The notes beneath the pieces are model-generated. The model searched no databases. It was not told where the DNA came from and was given only the letters and a program-made list of their open reading frames with translations. A stretch of DNA of 29,278 nucleotides from a virus. The DNA lies in IMG/VR virus record IMGVR_UViG_3300046171_000152, positions 1 through 29,278 of that record. One strand, 5' to 3'. Of this stretch, positions 1 to 6,700 are shown piece by piece. Position numbers and translations under genes: made by a program. Position 1 is the stretch's first letter. Each line of letters opens with the position of its first letter.

Positions 1-2
1 AT

Positions 3-149
3 ATTGACGAAAACAAATCTAGGTTTTCATATAATTTTGAAAAACGTTATAACGTAAACAAAGAAGAGGGAATGGGAAGCCAAGAAGAGTTAAAATGGGC
101 TTTAAGTCTTATTTTACGAACATTTAAAAAAGCATTAAAAAATAAATAA
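3..149 (+). CDS. Partial protein of unknown function (3' end only)
   Basis: The first 48 codons visible are open from the window edge to a TAA at 147-149, so the start lies upstream. The fragment is lysine/asparagine-rich and ends in a basic tail (KKALKNK). The stretch EELKWALSLILRTFKKALK could form an amphipathic helix. It is separated by one base from the next ATG, the tight spacing seen throughout the window, which supports it being a real gene end. I do not recognise the family and propose no function. Confidence 0.6.
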   Translation: MDENKSRFSYNFEKRYNVNKEEGMGSQEELKWALSLILRTFKKALKNK

Positions 150-150
150 T

Positions 151-324
151 ATGGGACAATACGAAGTAGTAAGAATATTTAAGAACGGCGCAAAGCAAAG
201 AATTGTTGAGGAACATTTGACCGAGGCCGACGCGCAAAAAATAGTTCAAGAGGACATAAAAACAAACCCAAAATGCGAATATTACATGTTGGTATATAGA
301 AAAATGAAATTTTACTTAAATTAA
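151..324 (+). CDS. Small unknown protein (57 aa)
   Basis: A 57-codon ORF starts ATGGGACAATAC one base after the preceding stop and ends TAA at 322-324. It is mixed-charge with a short beta-like N-terminus (YEVVRIFKNGAKQRIVEE) and an aromatic C-terminus (YYMLVYRKMKFYLN), which looks like a small alpha/beta fold. No motif is recognised. Position in a run of same-strand short early genes and the usual codon usage (gac, acg, gcg, gaa) support it being real. Small accessory early proteins of this kind in phages often target the host, but that is only inference. Confidence 0.6.
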   Translation: MGQYEVVRIFKNGAKQRIVEEHLTEADAQKIVQEDIKTNPKCEYYMLVYRKMKFYLN

Positions 325-334
325 AAAAACACAA

Positions 335-517
335 ATGACAAAAAGATTAAACGATATTGAAACCGCCATGGCGACCGAAGACAACGAAACAATTTTGGTA
401 GGCCAAGACGAAAACGGCGAAGAATTTACAATGGTATTTAATACCCTTGAATTGTTAGAATGGTTGGACATTGACCACATGAAGCAAATGTCGACAAAAT
501 ATATTAGTAACCTATAA
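335..517 (+). CDS. Small acidic unknown protein (60 aa)
   Basis: The ATG at 335 has the A-rich leader (AAAAACACAAATG) typical of starts here. The 60-residue product is acidic, with a beta-hairpin-like centre (ETILVGQDENGEEFTMVF) and a following helix (NTLELLEWLDIDHMKQ). No catalytic or metal-binding motif is visible and no family is recognised. It lies 10 bp after the previous gene and 9 bp before the next, so it is probably co-transcribed with the early cluster. Confidence 0.6.
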   Translation: MTKRLNDIETAMATEDNETILVGQDENGEEFTMVFNTLELLEWLDIDHMKQMSTKYISNL

Positions 518-526
518 AAAATACAA

Positions 527-901
527 ATGAGAATTAAAGAAACAATTAAAATTTCGGTTAAATTGGAAAACCAAAGAATTGAAAAAGTAGTAAACGTTGA
601 GCATGACGGAATAGAACCATTTAAAGAATGGCCAAACGAAAGTAAACAAACATTAAAAGAATGGGTACAAAGCGGAATTAATGAGGGCAAAAAAAACGAT
701 TGGTTGCCCTTTGCCAATTTTGAATCGAGCGTACAATATAATATTAATACAGAACGCGAAAAAAACATTGATTATTTAATAAATGACTATAATTTGTACC
801 AATTATGGAACGAAGACGAGTTTAAAAAAATACCATATTTAACGGACCAAGAATTGCAAGAATTAGTAAACGAACGAAAAGATTTTTACAATGGCAAATA
901 A
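527..901 (+). CDS. Unknown early protein (124 aa)
   Basis: The ATG at 527 follows AAAAAATACAA. The protein begins with a beta-strand-like segment (KETIKISVKLENQRIEKVV), continues with a tryptophan-containing charged middle (FKEWPNESKQTLKEWVQSG) and ends with acidic helices (DQELQELVNERKDFY). No membrane segment, signal peptide or metal ligand set is seen. The last 11 nt overlap the next start (ATGGCAAATAA), indicating translational coupling. Function unknown. Confidence 0.65.
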   Translation: MRIKETIKISVKLENQRIEKVVNVEHDGIEPFKEWPNESKQTLKEWVQSGINEGKKNDWLPFANFESSVQYNINTEREKNIDYLINDYNLYQLWNEDEFKKIPYLTDQELQELVNERKDFYNGK

Positions 902-1085
902 TCAATGGGAAAATGCAGTAAACCGAGAGTTTATAGAAACGTTAATAAAAAAAATTGACGTAATGAAAACAGAATTTGAAACAACCGAAATAACACAAAA
1001 CGAAATAAAGCAATATTACCAAAATGTTGGGCTTTTACTTTGTCATGAGTTGTATGAATGGTTTGATAAAGATTTTGAAATGTAA
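891..1085 (+). CDS. Unknown helical protein (64 aa)
   Basis: The start overlaps the preceding gene by 11 nt. The 64-residue product looks entirely helical (NREFIETLIKKIDVMKTEFE, then NVGLLLCHELYEWFDKDFE). It is the last gene before a clear rho-independent terminator at 1091-1116, so it closes the first early transcription unit visible here. No family is recognised. Confidence 0.65.
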   Translation: MANNQWENAVNREFIETLIKKIDVMKTEFETTEITQNEIKQYYQNVGLLLCHELYEWFDKDFEM

Positions 1086-1090
1086 AAACA

Positions 1091-1116
1091 AAAGGGACTT
1101 TTAACGGTCCCTTTTT
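1091..1116 (+). terminator. Rho-independent terminator
   Basis: A perfect 8-bp stem AAAGGGAC (1091-1098) pairs with GTCCCTTT (1107-1114) around an 8-nt loop. The 3' arm runs into a T tract (1112-1116). It sits 5 bp after the stop of the 64-aa gene and separates the small-gene cluster from the zinc-protein/replication cluster. Confidence 0.85.
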
Positions 1117-1177
1117 CAGATTAAAAAATACAAATGGTTTATGGATAACCAATTTAAACAAATATAACGAAAATAAT

Positions 1178-1591
1178 ATGGATTGTAAAACAATAGAATG
1201 CTTTGAGTGTGACGGTACCGGGGAAATGGACGGAACGTTGCCAGAATGTAGCAAACCGGCGAGCGCATGTTGTGGGGGTTGTTACGAGACGTACACATGT
1301 AATTTATGCGACGGTACCGGGAATTTATACGCGGACGAAGCCGAGGACCTTGAATTGTATGATTATTTTTTAATGCTTGAAGCATACGAAAAAATGACCA
1401 TAGGGTACCGAAAAACTTTAAAAGACTTTAACGAAATGATTAAGGGCGTTTCGGAAAACGGATTGTTAGAAATGGAGTTGTTATTGGACAATACCCACAA
1501 AGTGCAATTAGGGCTTATTAGGGACCAATTAGAACGCATTGAAAAACATACGGAAGTATTGCAAAACGAAATACGAAAAGAGTATGAGTAA
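1178..1591 (+). CDS. Cys-rich protein with two DnaJ-like CxxCxGTG motifs
   Basis: The 137-aa protein has two copies of the DnaJ zinc-finger signature near its N-terminus: C8-F-E-C11-D-G-T-G and C41-N-L-C44-D-G-T-G. Between them lie extra cysteines (C24, C31, C32, C35), enough for a bipartite zinc site. There is no J domain (no HPD) and no client-binding domain. The rest is an acidic helical tail (from about residue 52, rich in L, E, K), probably coiled coil. Known DnaJ-type zinc domains bind unfolded protein or mediate contacts; here the role is unknown, and a host- or replication-protein interaction module is inference. The last 8 nt overlap the next gene. Confidence 0.75.
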   Translation: MDCKTIECFECDGTGEMDGTLPECSKPASACCGGCYETYTCNLCDGTGNLYADEAEDLELYDYFLMLEAYEKMTIGYRKTLKDFNEMIKGVSENGLLEMELLLDNTHKVQLGLIRDQLERIEKHTEVLQNEIRKEYE

Positions 1592-1790
1592 AGAATATAA
1601 ACATTCAGAACAAAACGTGCCGGATCATTCGGGCCAAAAACGTTTTAAAATATGCTATATGGGTTATGTTAATTCAAAAAACAAAACAAGGGTTCGGGCA
1701 TACAAAATAATTTATGCCGAAAACGTAGAGGACGCAAAAGAACGCGCAGACCTTTACAAACCGATTATATACGACATAATCGAATTATAA
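1584..1790 (+). CDS. Small unknown protein (68 aa)
   Basis: I chose the ATG at 1584 (ATGAGTAA overlap of 8 nt with the preceding stop) rather than the in-frame ATG at 1539. The short overlap is the recurrent coupling arrangement in this genome, and the extra N-terminus would only read through the preceding gene. The 68-aa product contains a beta-alpha-beta-like segment (FKICYMGYVNSKNKTRVRAY then YAENVEDAKERADLY) resembling small phage proteins that follow a K-x-Y-AEN-x-E-x-A pattern. No catalytic residues are evident. Function unknown. Confidence 0.6.
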   Translation: MSKEYKHSEQNVPDHSGQKRFKICYMGYVNSKNKTRVRAYKIIYAENVEDAKERADLYKPIIYDIIEL

Positions 1791-1824
1791 AAATTTTATT
1801 AATTTTAAAATCAAAATACAAATT

Positions 1825-2445
1825 ATGGATAAATTACAATGGTTTAAATTTCGGCCGTCTGATTGGATAATGGGCCGAATCTCAAAAACAAACAAGACAA
1901 CCCAAGCGGAATTTTTAAATTTTTGTTGTACCTATTGGAACAAACAATGCGACGTTTCAGTAAAGCAATGTAAATTTGAGTTTACCCCAAACGTTTATAA
2001 AAAATTGGTTGACCTGGAAATACTAAAAATAGACGGCGAACGCGTTTATATTGAATTTTTAGATGAGCAAATGGACGGTATAAATGACATGCGCGAAAAG
2101 GCAAGTAAGGCCGGAAAAGCGAGCGCAAAGAAACGCAACGAAATTAAACAACCGTCAACGAGCGTTCAACGAAAAGCAACAGATAAGAGAAGAGAAGAGA
2201 AGAGGAAAAACATATACCGCGAGTTTGACCATTTAGCATTAACAAACGAAGAGTTTGAAAAGCTAAAAACCGAATACGACGCCGGAACGATTGATTTTGT
2301 ATTGGACCAAATACAGAATTACAAAAAGAATACGGCGTACAAAAATTTGTATTTGACATGTAAAAGTTGGTTAAAAAGAGAACCAAAAAAAGCCGAACAA
2401 AAAAATGATTTTTATACTAATGTAATGAACCAAGTAAAAAAATGA
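1825..2445 (+). CDS. Replication-initiation / helicase-loader-like protein
   Basis: This 206-aa protein has an N-terminal domain beginning LQWFKFRPSDWIMGRISK. The W-x-K-F/Y-x-P-x-D-W opening resembles the DUF1376/winged-helix domain of phage replisome organisers. A basic Ala/Lys/Arg linker spans about residues 90-130. The C-terminal helical domain (LTNEEFEKLKTEYDAGTID ... NYKKNTAYKNLYLTCKSWLK) has the pattern of the C-terminal domain of phage replication-initiator/DnaD-like proteins. It overlaps the downstream helicase gene by 4 nt (ATGA), the classic initiator-helicase pairing. The likely role is origin binding and helicase loading; the origin itself is not identified. A generic DNA-binding regulator is the alternative. 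Confidence 0.6.
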   Translation: MDKLQWFKFRPSDWIMGRISKTNKTTQAEFLNFCCTYWNKQCDVSVKQCKFEFTPNVYKKLVDLEILKIDGERVYIEFLDEQMDGINDMREKASKAGKASAKKRNEIKQPSTSVQRKATDKRREEKRKNIYREFDHLALTNEEFEKLKTEYDAGTIDFVLDQIQNYKKNTAYKNLYLTCKSWLKREPKKAEQKNDFYTNVMNQVKK

Positions 2446-3329
2446 TTTTAAGCAAAGGAACAACACTACCGTATTTATATGATTATAGAGACGGCAAAAT
2501 AAAAAAAGGTTTGACTATTGGTTGCGAATTGGATAATTGGTACCGGTACAAACAAGGAAGTTTCGATTGTTGGGTTGGCCATGACAATATCGGTAAAACA
2601 TTTTTCGCGACATGGTTTCAATTAGTGTTAAGCGTACAACATGGTATAAAATGGTGCGTTTGGTCCGGGGAAAACCAAGCCGGCCAATTGGTCCGGGACA
2701 TGGTGCAAATGTTAGCGGGTACGGACTTTTGCGATTTAAGCCATGAGGAAATACGCCGGCACCAAACAAGAATTGAACAATACTTTGAGTTTGTAGATAA
2801 CAGAAAACAATATAAGCCGGACGACATTTTAAAAGTTTTCCAGGATAGCGAGGCCGACGCTTGCGTAGTGGACCCAATAACCGGCCTTGACCGGTCCATG
2901 AATTATGCCGATAGTTACAAATTTTTAAATGATTGTAGGCATTTTTGCAATAGTACCGGCAAAAGTTTATTTATAAATACACACCCAATAAGCGAAACCG
3001 GGCGGGCCGGTAACGTTTACCCGCCGGGCCACAATTGGGCTGGAATGATTAAGGCCCCAAAAAAATCGGATATTGAGGGCGGAAAAATGACCGCGAATCG
3101 AGTGGACCAAATTTTGGTTATGCACCGTTTAGTTAGTAGTAAAGAAATGCAATTTTATACAATGGTAACGGTTGAAAAGATCCGGGACAAAGAAACCGGG
3201 GGAAAACCAACGTTCCATGAGGAACCAATATTGTTTGAATATAATTTCGGCAATGGTTTTAAATGTCAAAACGTGGATTGCTTAAAAGAATTTAGAAACG
3301 AAAAAACAAATAAATTATGGAAAAATTAG
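2442..3329 (+). CDS. RecA-fold replicative helicase-like ATPase (DnaB C-terminal type)
   Basis: The 295-aa protein carries a Walker A, GHDNIGKT (residues 46-53). A strand ending in an acidic residue follows (WCVWSGEN, E77), like the catalytic Glu of DnaB/RecA ATPases. A Walker B, ACVVDP, lies at 140-145, and FINTHP (about 177-182) matches the sensor-type histidine motif. The DnaB N-terminal domain and a primase are absent, so this is a helicase core only, shorter than the usual 400-450 aa DnaB. It starts inside the stop of the initiator-like gene (ATGA). The predicted role is ATP-driven DNA unwinding at the phage fork. A RepA-like or RadA-like ATPase is the alternative; the position next to an initiator favours a helicase. 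Confidence 0.75.
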   Translation: MILSKGTTLPYLYDYRDGKIKKGLTIGCELDNWYRYKQGSFDCWVGHDNIGKTFFATWFQLVLSVQHGIKWCVWSGENQAGQLVRDMVQMLAGTDFCDLSHEEIRRHQTRIEQYFEFVDNRKQYKPDDILKVFQDSEADACVVDPITGLDRSMNYADSYKFLNDCRHFCNSTGKSLFINTHPISETGRAGNVYPPGHNWAGMIKAPKKSDIEGGKMTANRVDQILVMHRLVSSKEMQFYTMVTVEKIRDKETGGKPTFHEEPILFEYNFGNGFKCQNVDCLKEFRNEKTNKLWKN

Positions 3330-3622
3330 AATTTAAAATAATCGAGGCCGGGGTTGCGCTTGAAACAACCAAATTAAAAGTAAAGGCAAGTTTGGAAGAC
3401 ATCGAAAAAAAACACCCCGGACGCGAGGACATTATAAAAAGCATGACCGAAACATTAAACGACCTTTGGAACGTACAAGCGGTTTTTAATTGGTTACGCG
3501 AAAAACGCGAAACAAACGAATTAGAAAAATATAAGATTGAAAGCGAAAACGCGGACTTAAAAGCCGAGGTTAAAAAACTAAAAAAAGAGTTACAAGACAT
3601 AAAAAACAATTTGACTTTGTAA
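3317..3622 (+). CDS. Coiled-coil protein of unknown function (101 aa)
   Basis: It starts 13 nt before the end of the helicase gene, behind a typical AAACAAATAAATT leader. The protein is nearly all helix and highly charged. The C-terminal third (about residues 60-97) is a strong heptad-like coiled coil (ENADLKAEVKKLKKELQDI). An N-terminal ALETTKLKVKASLEDIEKK segment is also helical. It lies between helicase and methyltransferase and is co-transcribed with them, so a DNA-metabolism accessory role is possible, but nothing in the sequence specifies one. Confidence 0.65.
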   Translation: MEKLEFKIIEAGVALETTKLKVKASLEDIEKKHPGREDIIKSMTETLNDLWNVQAVFNWLREKRETNELEKYKIESENADLKAEVKKLKKELQDIKNNLTL

Positions 3623-4282
3623 ATGAATGTTTTAGAATTGCATGCCGGGAGTCGCAGTTTAGGCAAAGTTGCCGAAAAATTGGGCCTAAATGTTTTTAGT
3701 GTAGATTGGACGGCATACGACAACATTAATTTAGTTAAAGACATTGAATTTTTAACCGAAAATGATATACCATTTATTCCAGATATTATATGGAGTTCCC
3801 CGGATTGCACAACGTTTTCAATTGCCGGTTGCCATAACCATAGGTATGAGGAAACGTTAAAACCAAAAACCGAATACGCGGAAAAATGCGACCGTTTAAA
3901 TAATAACATGATTGCATTAATAAAAAGGTATTTACAAGTAAACCCGGACTTAAAATATTTTATTGAAAACCCAAGGGGACTATATAGGAAAATGTCATTT
4001 ATAAAATTTAGCGACCGAGCCACAATATGGTTTTGTCGTTATGGAGACAAAAGGGCCAAACCAACCGATATTTTTACAAACCATTTATATAGTATTTTTA
4101 ATTTAAACGGTTGGGTACCGCGCCCGCGTTGTTATAATGGAAATAAAAATTGTCATCATGAAGAGGCCCCGAGGGGTTCCAGGACCGGAACCCAAGGAAT
4201 TTTTAACGCGCATGACAAATCAAAAATGCCGGAGTTATTATGTTTAGAAATATTGAAAAGTTGTATTAATGCCAAGGTGTAA
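3623..4282 (+). CDS. C5-cytosine DNA methyltransferase (phage type)
   Basis: The 219-aa protein matches the compact phage C5-cytosine methylase family. Motif I-like LELHAGSRSLGKVAEKLG (residues 4-21) would bind S-adenosylmethionine. Motif IV is SSPDC (58-62), with C62 as predicted nucleophile in place of the usual PPCQ. Motif VI is ENPRG (115-119). The C-terminus has a Cys/His cluster (C170, C177, H178, H179) followed by APRGSRTGTQG (about 182-192), which is characteristic of the phage family. It would methylate cytosine in a short target to protect phage DNA or mark it; the target is not readable from the sequence. It starts immediately after the coiled-coil gene stop and overlaps the ninG-like gene by 14 nt. 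No partner restriction enzyme is seen, so it is an orphan enzyme. Confidence 0.85.
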   Translation: MNVLELHAGSRSLGKVAEKLGLNVFSVDWTAYDNINLVKDIEFLTENDIPFIPDIIWSSPDCTTFSIAGCHNHRYEETLKPKTEYAEKCDRLNNNMIALIKRYLQVNPDLKYFIENPRGLYRKMSFIKFSDRATIWFCRYGDKRAKPTDIFTNHLYSIFNLNGWVPRPRCYNGNKNCHHEEAPRGSRTGTQGIFNAHDKSKMPELLCLEILKSCINAKV

Positions 4283-4787
4283 AAATTGTAAAGAAAAATT
4301 CGACGCAAAGCATTTTAACCAAAAGTTTTGTTTTCGTTCTGAATGCGTCAAAGTATGGGTTGAGACGGCCAAGGTTAAGAATTGGAAAAAAACGAAAAAA
4401 GAATGGAAACAAAAAAACGAGAGTATTAGTTCTTTAATGAAAAAAGCCCAAAAGGTTTTTAACGCATACATACGCAAAAGGGACCATGGCAAGGAGTGCG
4501 CGAGTTGCGACACAATTTTAACAACCGAATACGACGCCGGCCATTATTTTTCAAGTGGGGGGTTTAAAAGCGTTACATACAACGAAGCCAATTGTTGGGG
4601 GCAATGCCGAAAGTGCAACCATTTTTTAAGCGGAAATTTAATTGAGTACCAAATAAAAATACAACAAAGAATTGGCGCGGATCATTTGTTGGAATTATAC
4701 ACCGAGGCCCACAAAGAAAAAAAATATACAAGGGACGAATTAAACGAAATTGTTGAAAAGTACAAAAAGAAAATAAAAGAATTGTAA
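4269..4787 (+). CDS. ninG: NinG/Rap-like recombination nuclease
   Basis: The 172-aa protein has the NinG architecture. An N-terminal zinc knuckle (C4, C7, C21, C26) is followed by a basic helix. A core contains C77-x2-C80 and YDAGHYFSSGG (88-98), then NEANCWGQCRKCNHFLSGN (105-123) with C109, C113 and C116. Lambda Rap/NinG is a structure-specific endonuclease acting on Holliday junctions and D-loops. The DAGH motif and HNH-like Cys pairs are consistent with that role. It overlaps the methyltransferase gene by 14 nt and precedes the ERF/exonuclease recombination genes, which fits a recombination function. Its length is close to typical NinG proteins. Confidence 0.85.
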   Translation: MPRCKNCKEKFDAKHFNQKFCFRSECVKVWVETAKVKNWKKTKKEWKQKNESISSLMKKAQKVFNAYIRKRDHGKECASCDTILTTEYDAGHYFSSGGFKSVTYNEANCWGQCRKCNHFLSGNLIEYQIKIQQRIGADHLLELYTEAHKEKKYTRDELNEIVEKYKKKIKEL

Positions 4788-4797
4788 TATAAAATAG

Positions 4798-4814
4798 TTA
4801 TATTGCGGTATTAT
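4798..4814 (+). promoter_or_regulatory. 17-nt intergenic element shared with 29084-29100 (putative promoter or operator)
   Basis: TTATATTGCGGTATTAT lies in the 44-bp gap between ninG and the recombination operon, ending 17 nt before the ATG at 4832. The same element with two mismatches (TTATATTGCCGTATAAT) is in the noncoding gap before the gene at 29128. TATATTGC resembles the TAnnTTTG -7 element of Bacteroidota housekeeping promoters with one base shifted. A phage-specific promoter or operator is inferred. Confidence 0.4.
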
Positions 4815-4831
4815 AAACAAATACATAAATT

Positions 4832-5095
4832 ATGGACAATGTAAAAACAGACGTTTTGGCGTCTAAAAAACCAAAAACCGAAACCGTTGAATTAGTACAA
4901 ATCATTGAAAGCAACGGAACCAAAACCGAAACGTATTATAAAATAACCAAAGGCGGTTTATACGTTGACAAATCATTTACAACGGACGAAGACCAAGCGA
5001 ACGCCATGTACGAAATTGTATTGGCGCATGGTTCTTTAATAAACGAAACCGTTTTACGTTCGCATGAAGTACAAAAAGGGGGGCAAAATGGATAA
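4832..5095 (+). CDS. Unknown protein preceding ERF (87 aa)
   Basis: This is the first gene after the putative promoter element at 4798-4814, so it likely opens the recombination operon. The 87-aa product is beta-rich in the middle (ETVELVQIIESNGTKTETYY, KITKGGLYVDKSF) with a C-terminal helix (EDQANAMYEIVLAH). It ends in a Gly-rich tail overlapping the ERF start by 8 nt (ATGGATAA). No family is recognised. A role with ERF or the exonuclease is inferred from position only. Confidence 0.65.
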   Translation: MDNVKTDVLASKKPKTETVELVQIIESNGTKTETYYKITKGGLYVDKSFTTDEDQANAMYEIVLAHGSLINETVLRSHEVQKGGQNG

Positions 5096-5630
5096 GCCAA
5101 CACCGAAAAAACGAACCGCAGTAAAAAAGCAAAAAAGCATTTACGAAGCAATAGCAAATTTTCAATATGATTGCCCAATACTTTATAAAAAAAGTGAGGG
5201 TTACGGATATAAATATACAGACCTTGCCGAAATAATGCGCGTTATTACGCCGTTACTAAAAAAGCATGATTTATTTGTAATGCAACCATTGGCCGGAACC
5301 GGTTTAAAAACTATTGTTTGCCATTGGCCAACCAAAGAAACATTAGAAGAGTTTACAGAAATACCCCAAGACATAGCATTGGCAAAAATGAATCCATTCC
5401 AAGCCCAGGGGGCGGGTATTTCTTATTGGCGTCGTTATGCGTTGTCTTCATTTTTCGGACTTGTAAGCGACAAAGATATCGATATGGCCGGAAAAGCGGA
5501 ACCACAAAAACCAAGCTTAACAAATGAAAAATTTGAGCATGCGTTGGACGCAATAAGCAACGGTAAATACACCGTTGAAGAGTTAAAAGCAAATTTTAAA
5601 TTGAGTACGAACCAATTAAAAAAATTGTAA
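5088..5630 (+). CDS. erf: ERF-family single-strand annealing protein
   Basis: I chose the ATG at 5088 (8-nt overlap) over an upstream in-frame ATG at 5064; the product is 180 aa. The ERF signature is clear: SIYEAIANFQ near residue 17, GYKYTDLAEIMRVITPLL (40-57), and the conserved GAGISYWRRYALSSFFGL (108-125) followed by an acidic patch (SDKDIDM). A C-terminal helical segment (about 145-180) could contact partners. ERF proteins anneal complementary single strands during phage recombination and genome repair or circularisation. The gene is followed by an exonuclease with a 1-nt overlap and an SSB-like protein, the partners expected for a two-component recombinase. Confidence 0.9.
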   Translation: MDKPTPKKRTAVKKQKSIYEAIANFQYDCPILYKKSEGYGYKYTDLAEIMRVITPLLKKHDLFVMQPLAGTGLKTIVCHWPTKETLEEFTEIPQDIALAKMNPFQAQGAGISYWRRYALSSFFGLVSDKDIDMAGKAEPQKPSLTNEKFEHALDAISNGKYTVEELKANFKLSTNQLKKL

Positions 5631-6328
5631 TGAGCGAATTAAAAATACGTTGTTCGTCATTGGGTAAAATAATGACCAACCCAAGGACCAAAAAAGAGAC
5701 GTTGAGTAAAACTTGTAAAACATATATACAAGACATTTTTAAGGAAAACGAATATGGTATTTCGAGAACGTTTAGAAGTCGTTTTATTGACAAGGGCATT
5801 GAGTGCGAAACGCAAAGCATTGAATTAGCCAACGAGGTTTTGGAATGGGCGTTACCATTTGACGCAATACATGGAAAACAACATGCGTTTGAGAATGATT
5901 ATATAACCGGGCATACCGACGTTTGCACCAAAACGGTATTGGCCGACGTAAAGACGAGTTGGGACGGTACAACGTTTCCTATGTTTGACGAGGAAATACC
6001 AAACAAAGAATATTATTTTCAATGTATGGGTTACCTAGCTTTGACCGGGTACGATAAATGCGACCTTGCATATTGTCTAATTAACACCCCGGAAAATATG
6101 GTATTGGACGAAATACGACGCGAGCATTGGTTAAACGATAGCGTATGGGACGGAGACGAGAACCCGGAAATTGTGGCCATGGTCCGTTCGCGCCATGAGT
6201 TCGACCATATACCAAAAGAAAAACGAGTAAAAAACTTTGTAATTGAAAGAGACGAGGACGTAATAAAAAGCATATACGAACGCGTTGAGCAATGCCGAGA
6301 ATATTATAAACAATTAAAAACAAAATAA
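5630..6328 (+). CDS. PD-(D/E)XK exonuclease (YqaJ/RecE/Cas4-like)
   Basis: The 232-aa protein shows the nuclease core. G-I-E-C-E (E60) lies on an N-terminal helix. NDYITGHTDV provides D97, and ADVKTS provides D106 and K108, the D-x(n)-(D/E)xK triad. Q131 in YYFQCMGYLALTG is the usual helix following the core, like motif QxxxY. This is the fold of lambda exonuclease, YqaJ and Cas4-type enzymes, which resect double-strand ends to give 3' single strands. The start forms a TAATG overlap with the ERF stop, so the pair is translationally coupled. No Fe-S cysteine set is evident, which argues against Cas4. Polarity cannot be determined from sequence. Confidence 0.85.
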   Translation: MSELKIRCSSLGKIMTNPRTKKETLSKTCKTYIQDIFKENEYGISRTFRSRFIDKGIECETQSIELANEVLEWALPFDAIHGKQHAFENDYITGHTDVCTKTVLADVKTSWDGTTFPMFDEEIPNKEYYFQCMGYLALTGYDKCDLAYCLINTPENMVLDEIRREHWLNDSVWDGDENPEIVAMVRSRHEFDHIPKEKRVKNFVIERDEDVIKSIYERVEQCREYYKQLKTK

Positions 6329-6330
6329 AC

Positions 6331-6690
6331 ATGAACGTAAAAGGAAAACTACACGTTAAAGGGGAAACCCAAAAAATTAGTGAAAAATTTAGTAAGCGCG
6401 AATTTGTAATTGAAACCGCCGACAAATACCCGCAAAAAATACTATTGCAGTTGACGCAAGACAAATGCGGATTGTTGGACCTTTGGAACGTTGGCGAACA
6501 AATGAACGTTGATATAAATTTAAGGGGCCGAGAATGGACCGCGCCCGACGGCAAAGTAAAATATTTTAATACGGTTGAGGCCTGGAGATTAAACAGTACA
6601 AAAACCGAGCGCGACGGCATAGAACAAAATTTTGTTGAGGACAAGTTACAAGCCGAACAAAACGAATTGGAAGACGATTTACCCTTTTAA
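6331..6690 (+). CDS. DUF3127-type OB-fold, SSB-like protein
   Basis: The 119-aa protein matches DUF3127, a family common in Bacteroidota and their phages. Diagnostic stretches are GKLHVKGETQKISEKFSKRE (5-24), FVIETADKYPQKI (25-37), INLRGREW (62-69) and VKYFNTVEAWRL (76-87). It ends in an acidic tail closing with DDLPF (115-119), like the DDDIPF tip of bacterial SSB proteins that recruits partner enzymes. It follows the exonuclease by 2 bp. The likely role is coating single strands for ERF-mediated annealing and replication. The single-strand-binding role is inferred from fold, tail and neighbours. Confidence 0.8.
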   Translation: MNVKGKLHVKGETQKISEKFSKREFVIETADKYPQKILLQLTQDKCGLLDLWNVGEQMNVDINLRGREWTAPDGKVKYFNTVEAWRLNSTKTERDGIEQNFVEDKLQAEQNELEDDLPF

Positions 6691-6700
6691 CAAATACGAA

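Noticed and set aside
3292-4023. Minus-strand 243-codon ORF opposite the coiled-coil and methyltransferase genes
   Set aside because: Fully covered by two well-supported + strand genes; Phe/Ser-rich composition typical of antisense to Lys/Glu codons.
5318-5527. + strand 69-codon ORF inside the ERF gene
   Set aside because: Out-of-frame shadow of a strongly supported ERF coding region.
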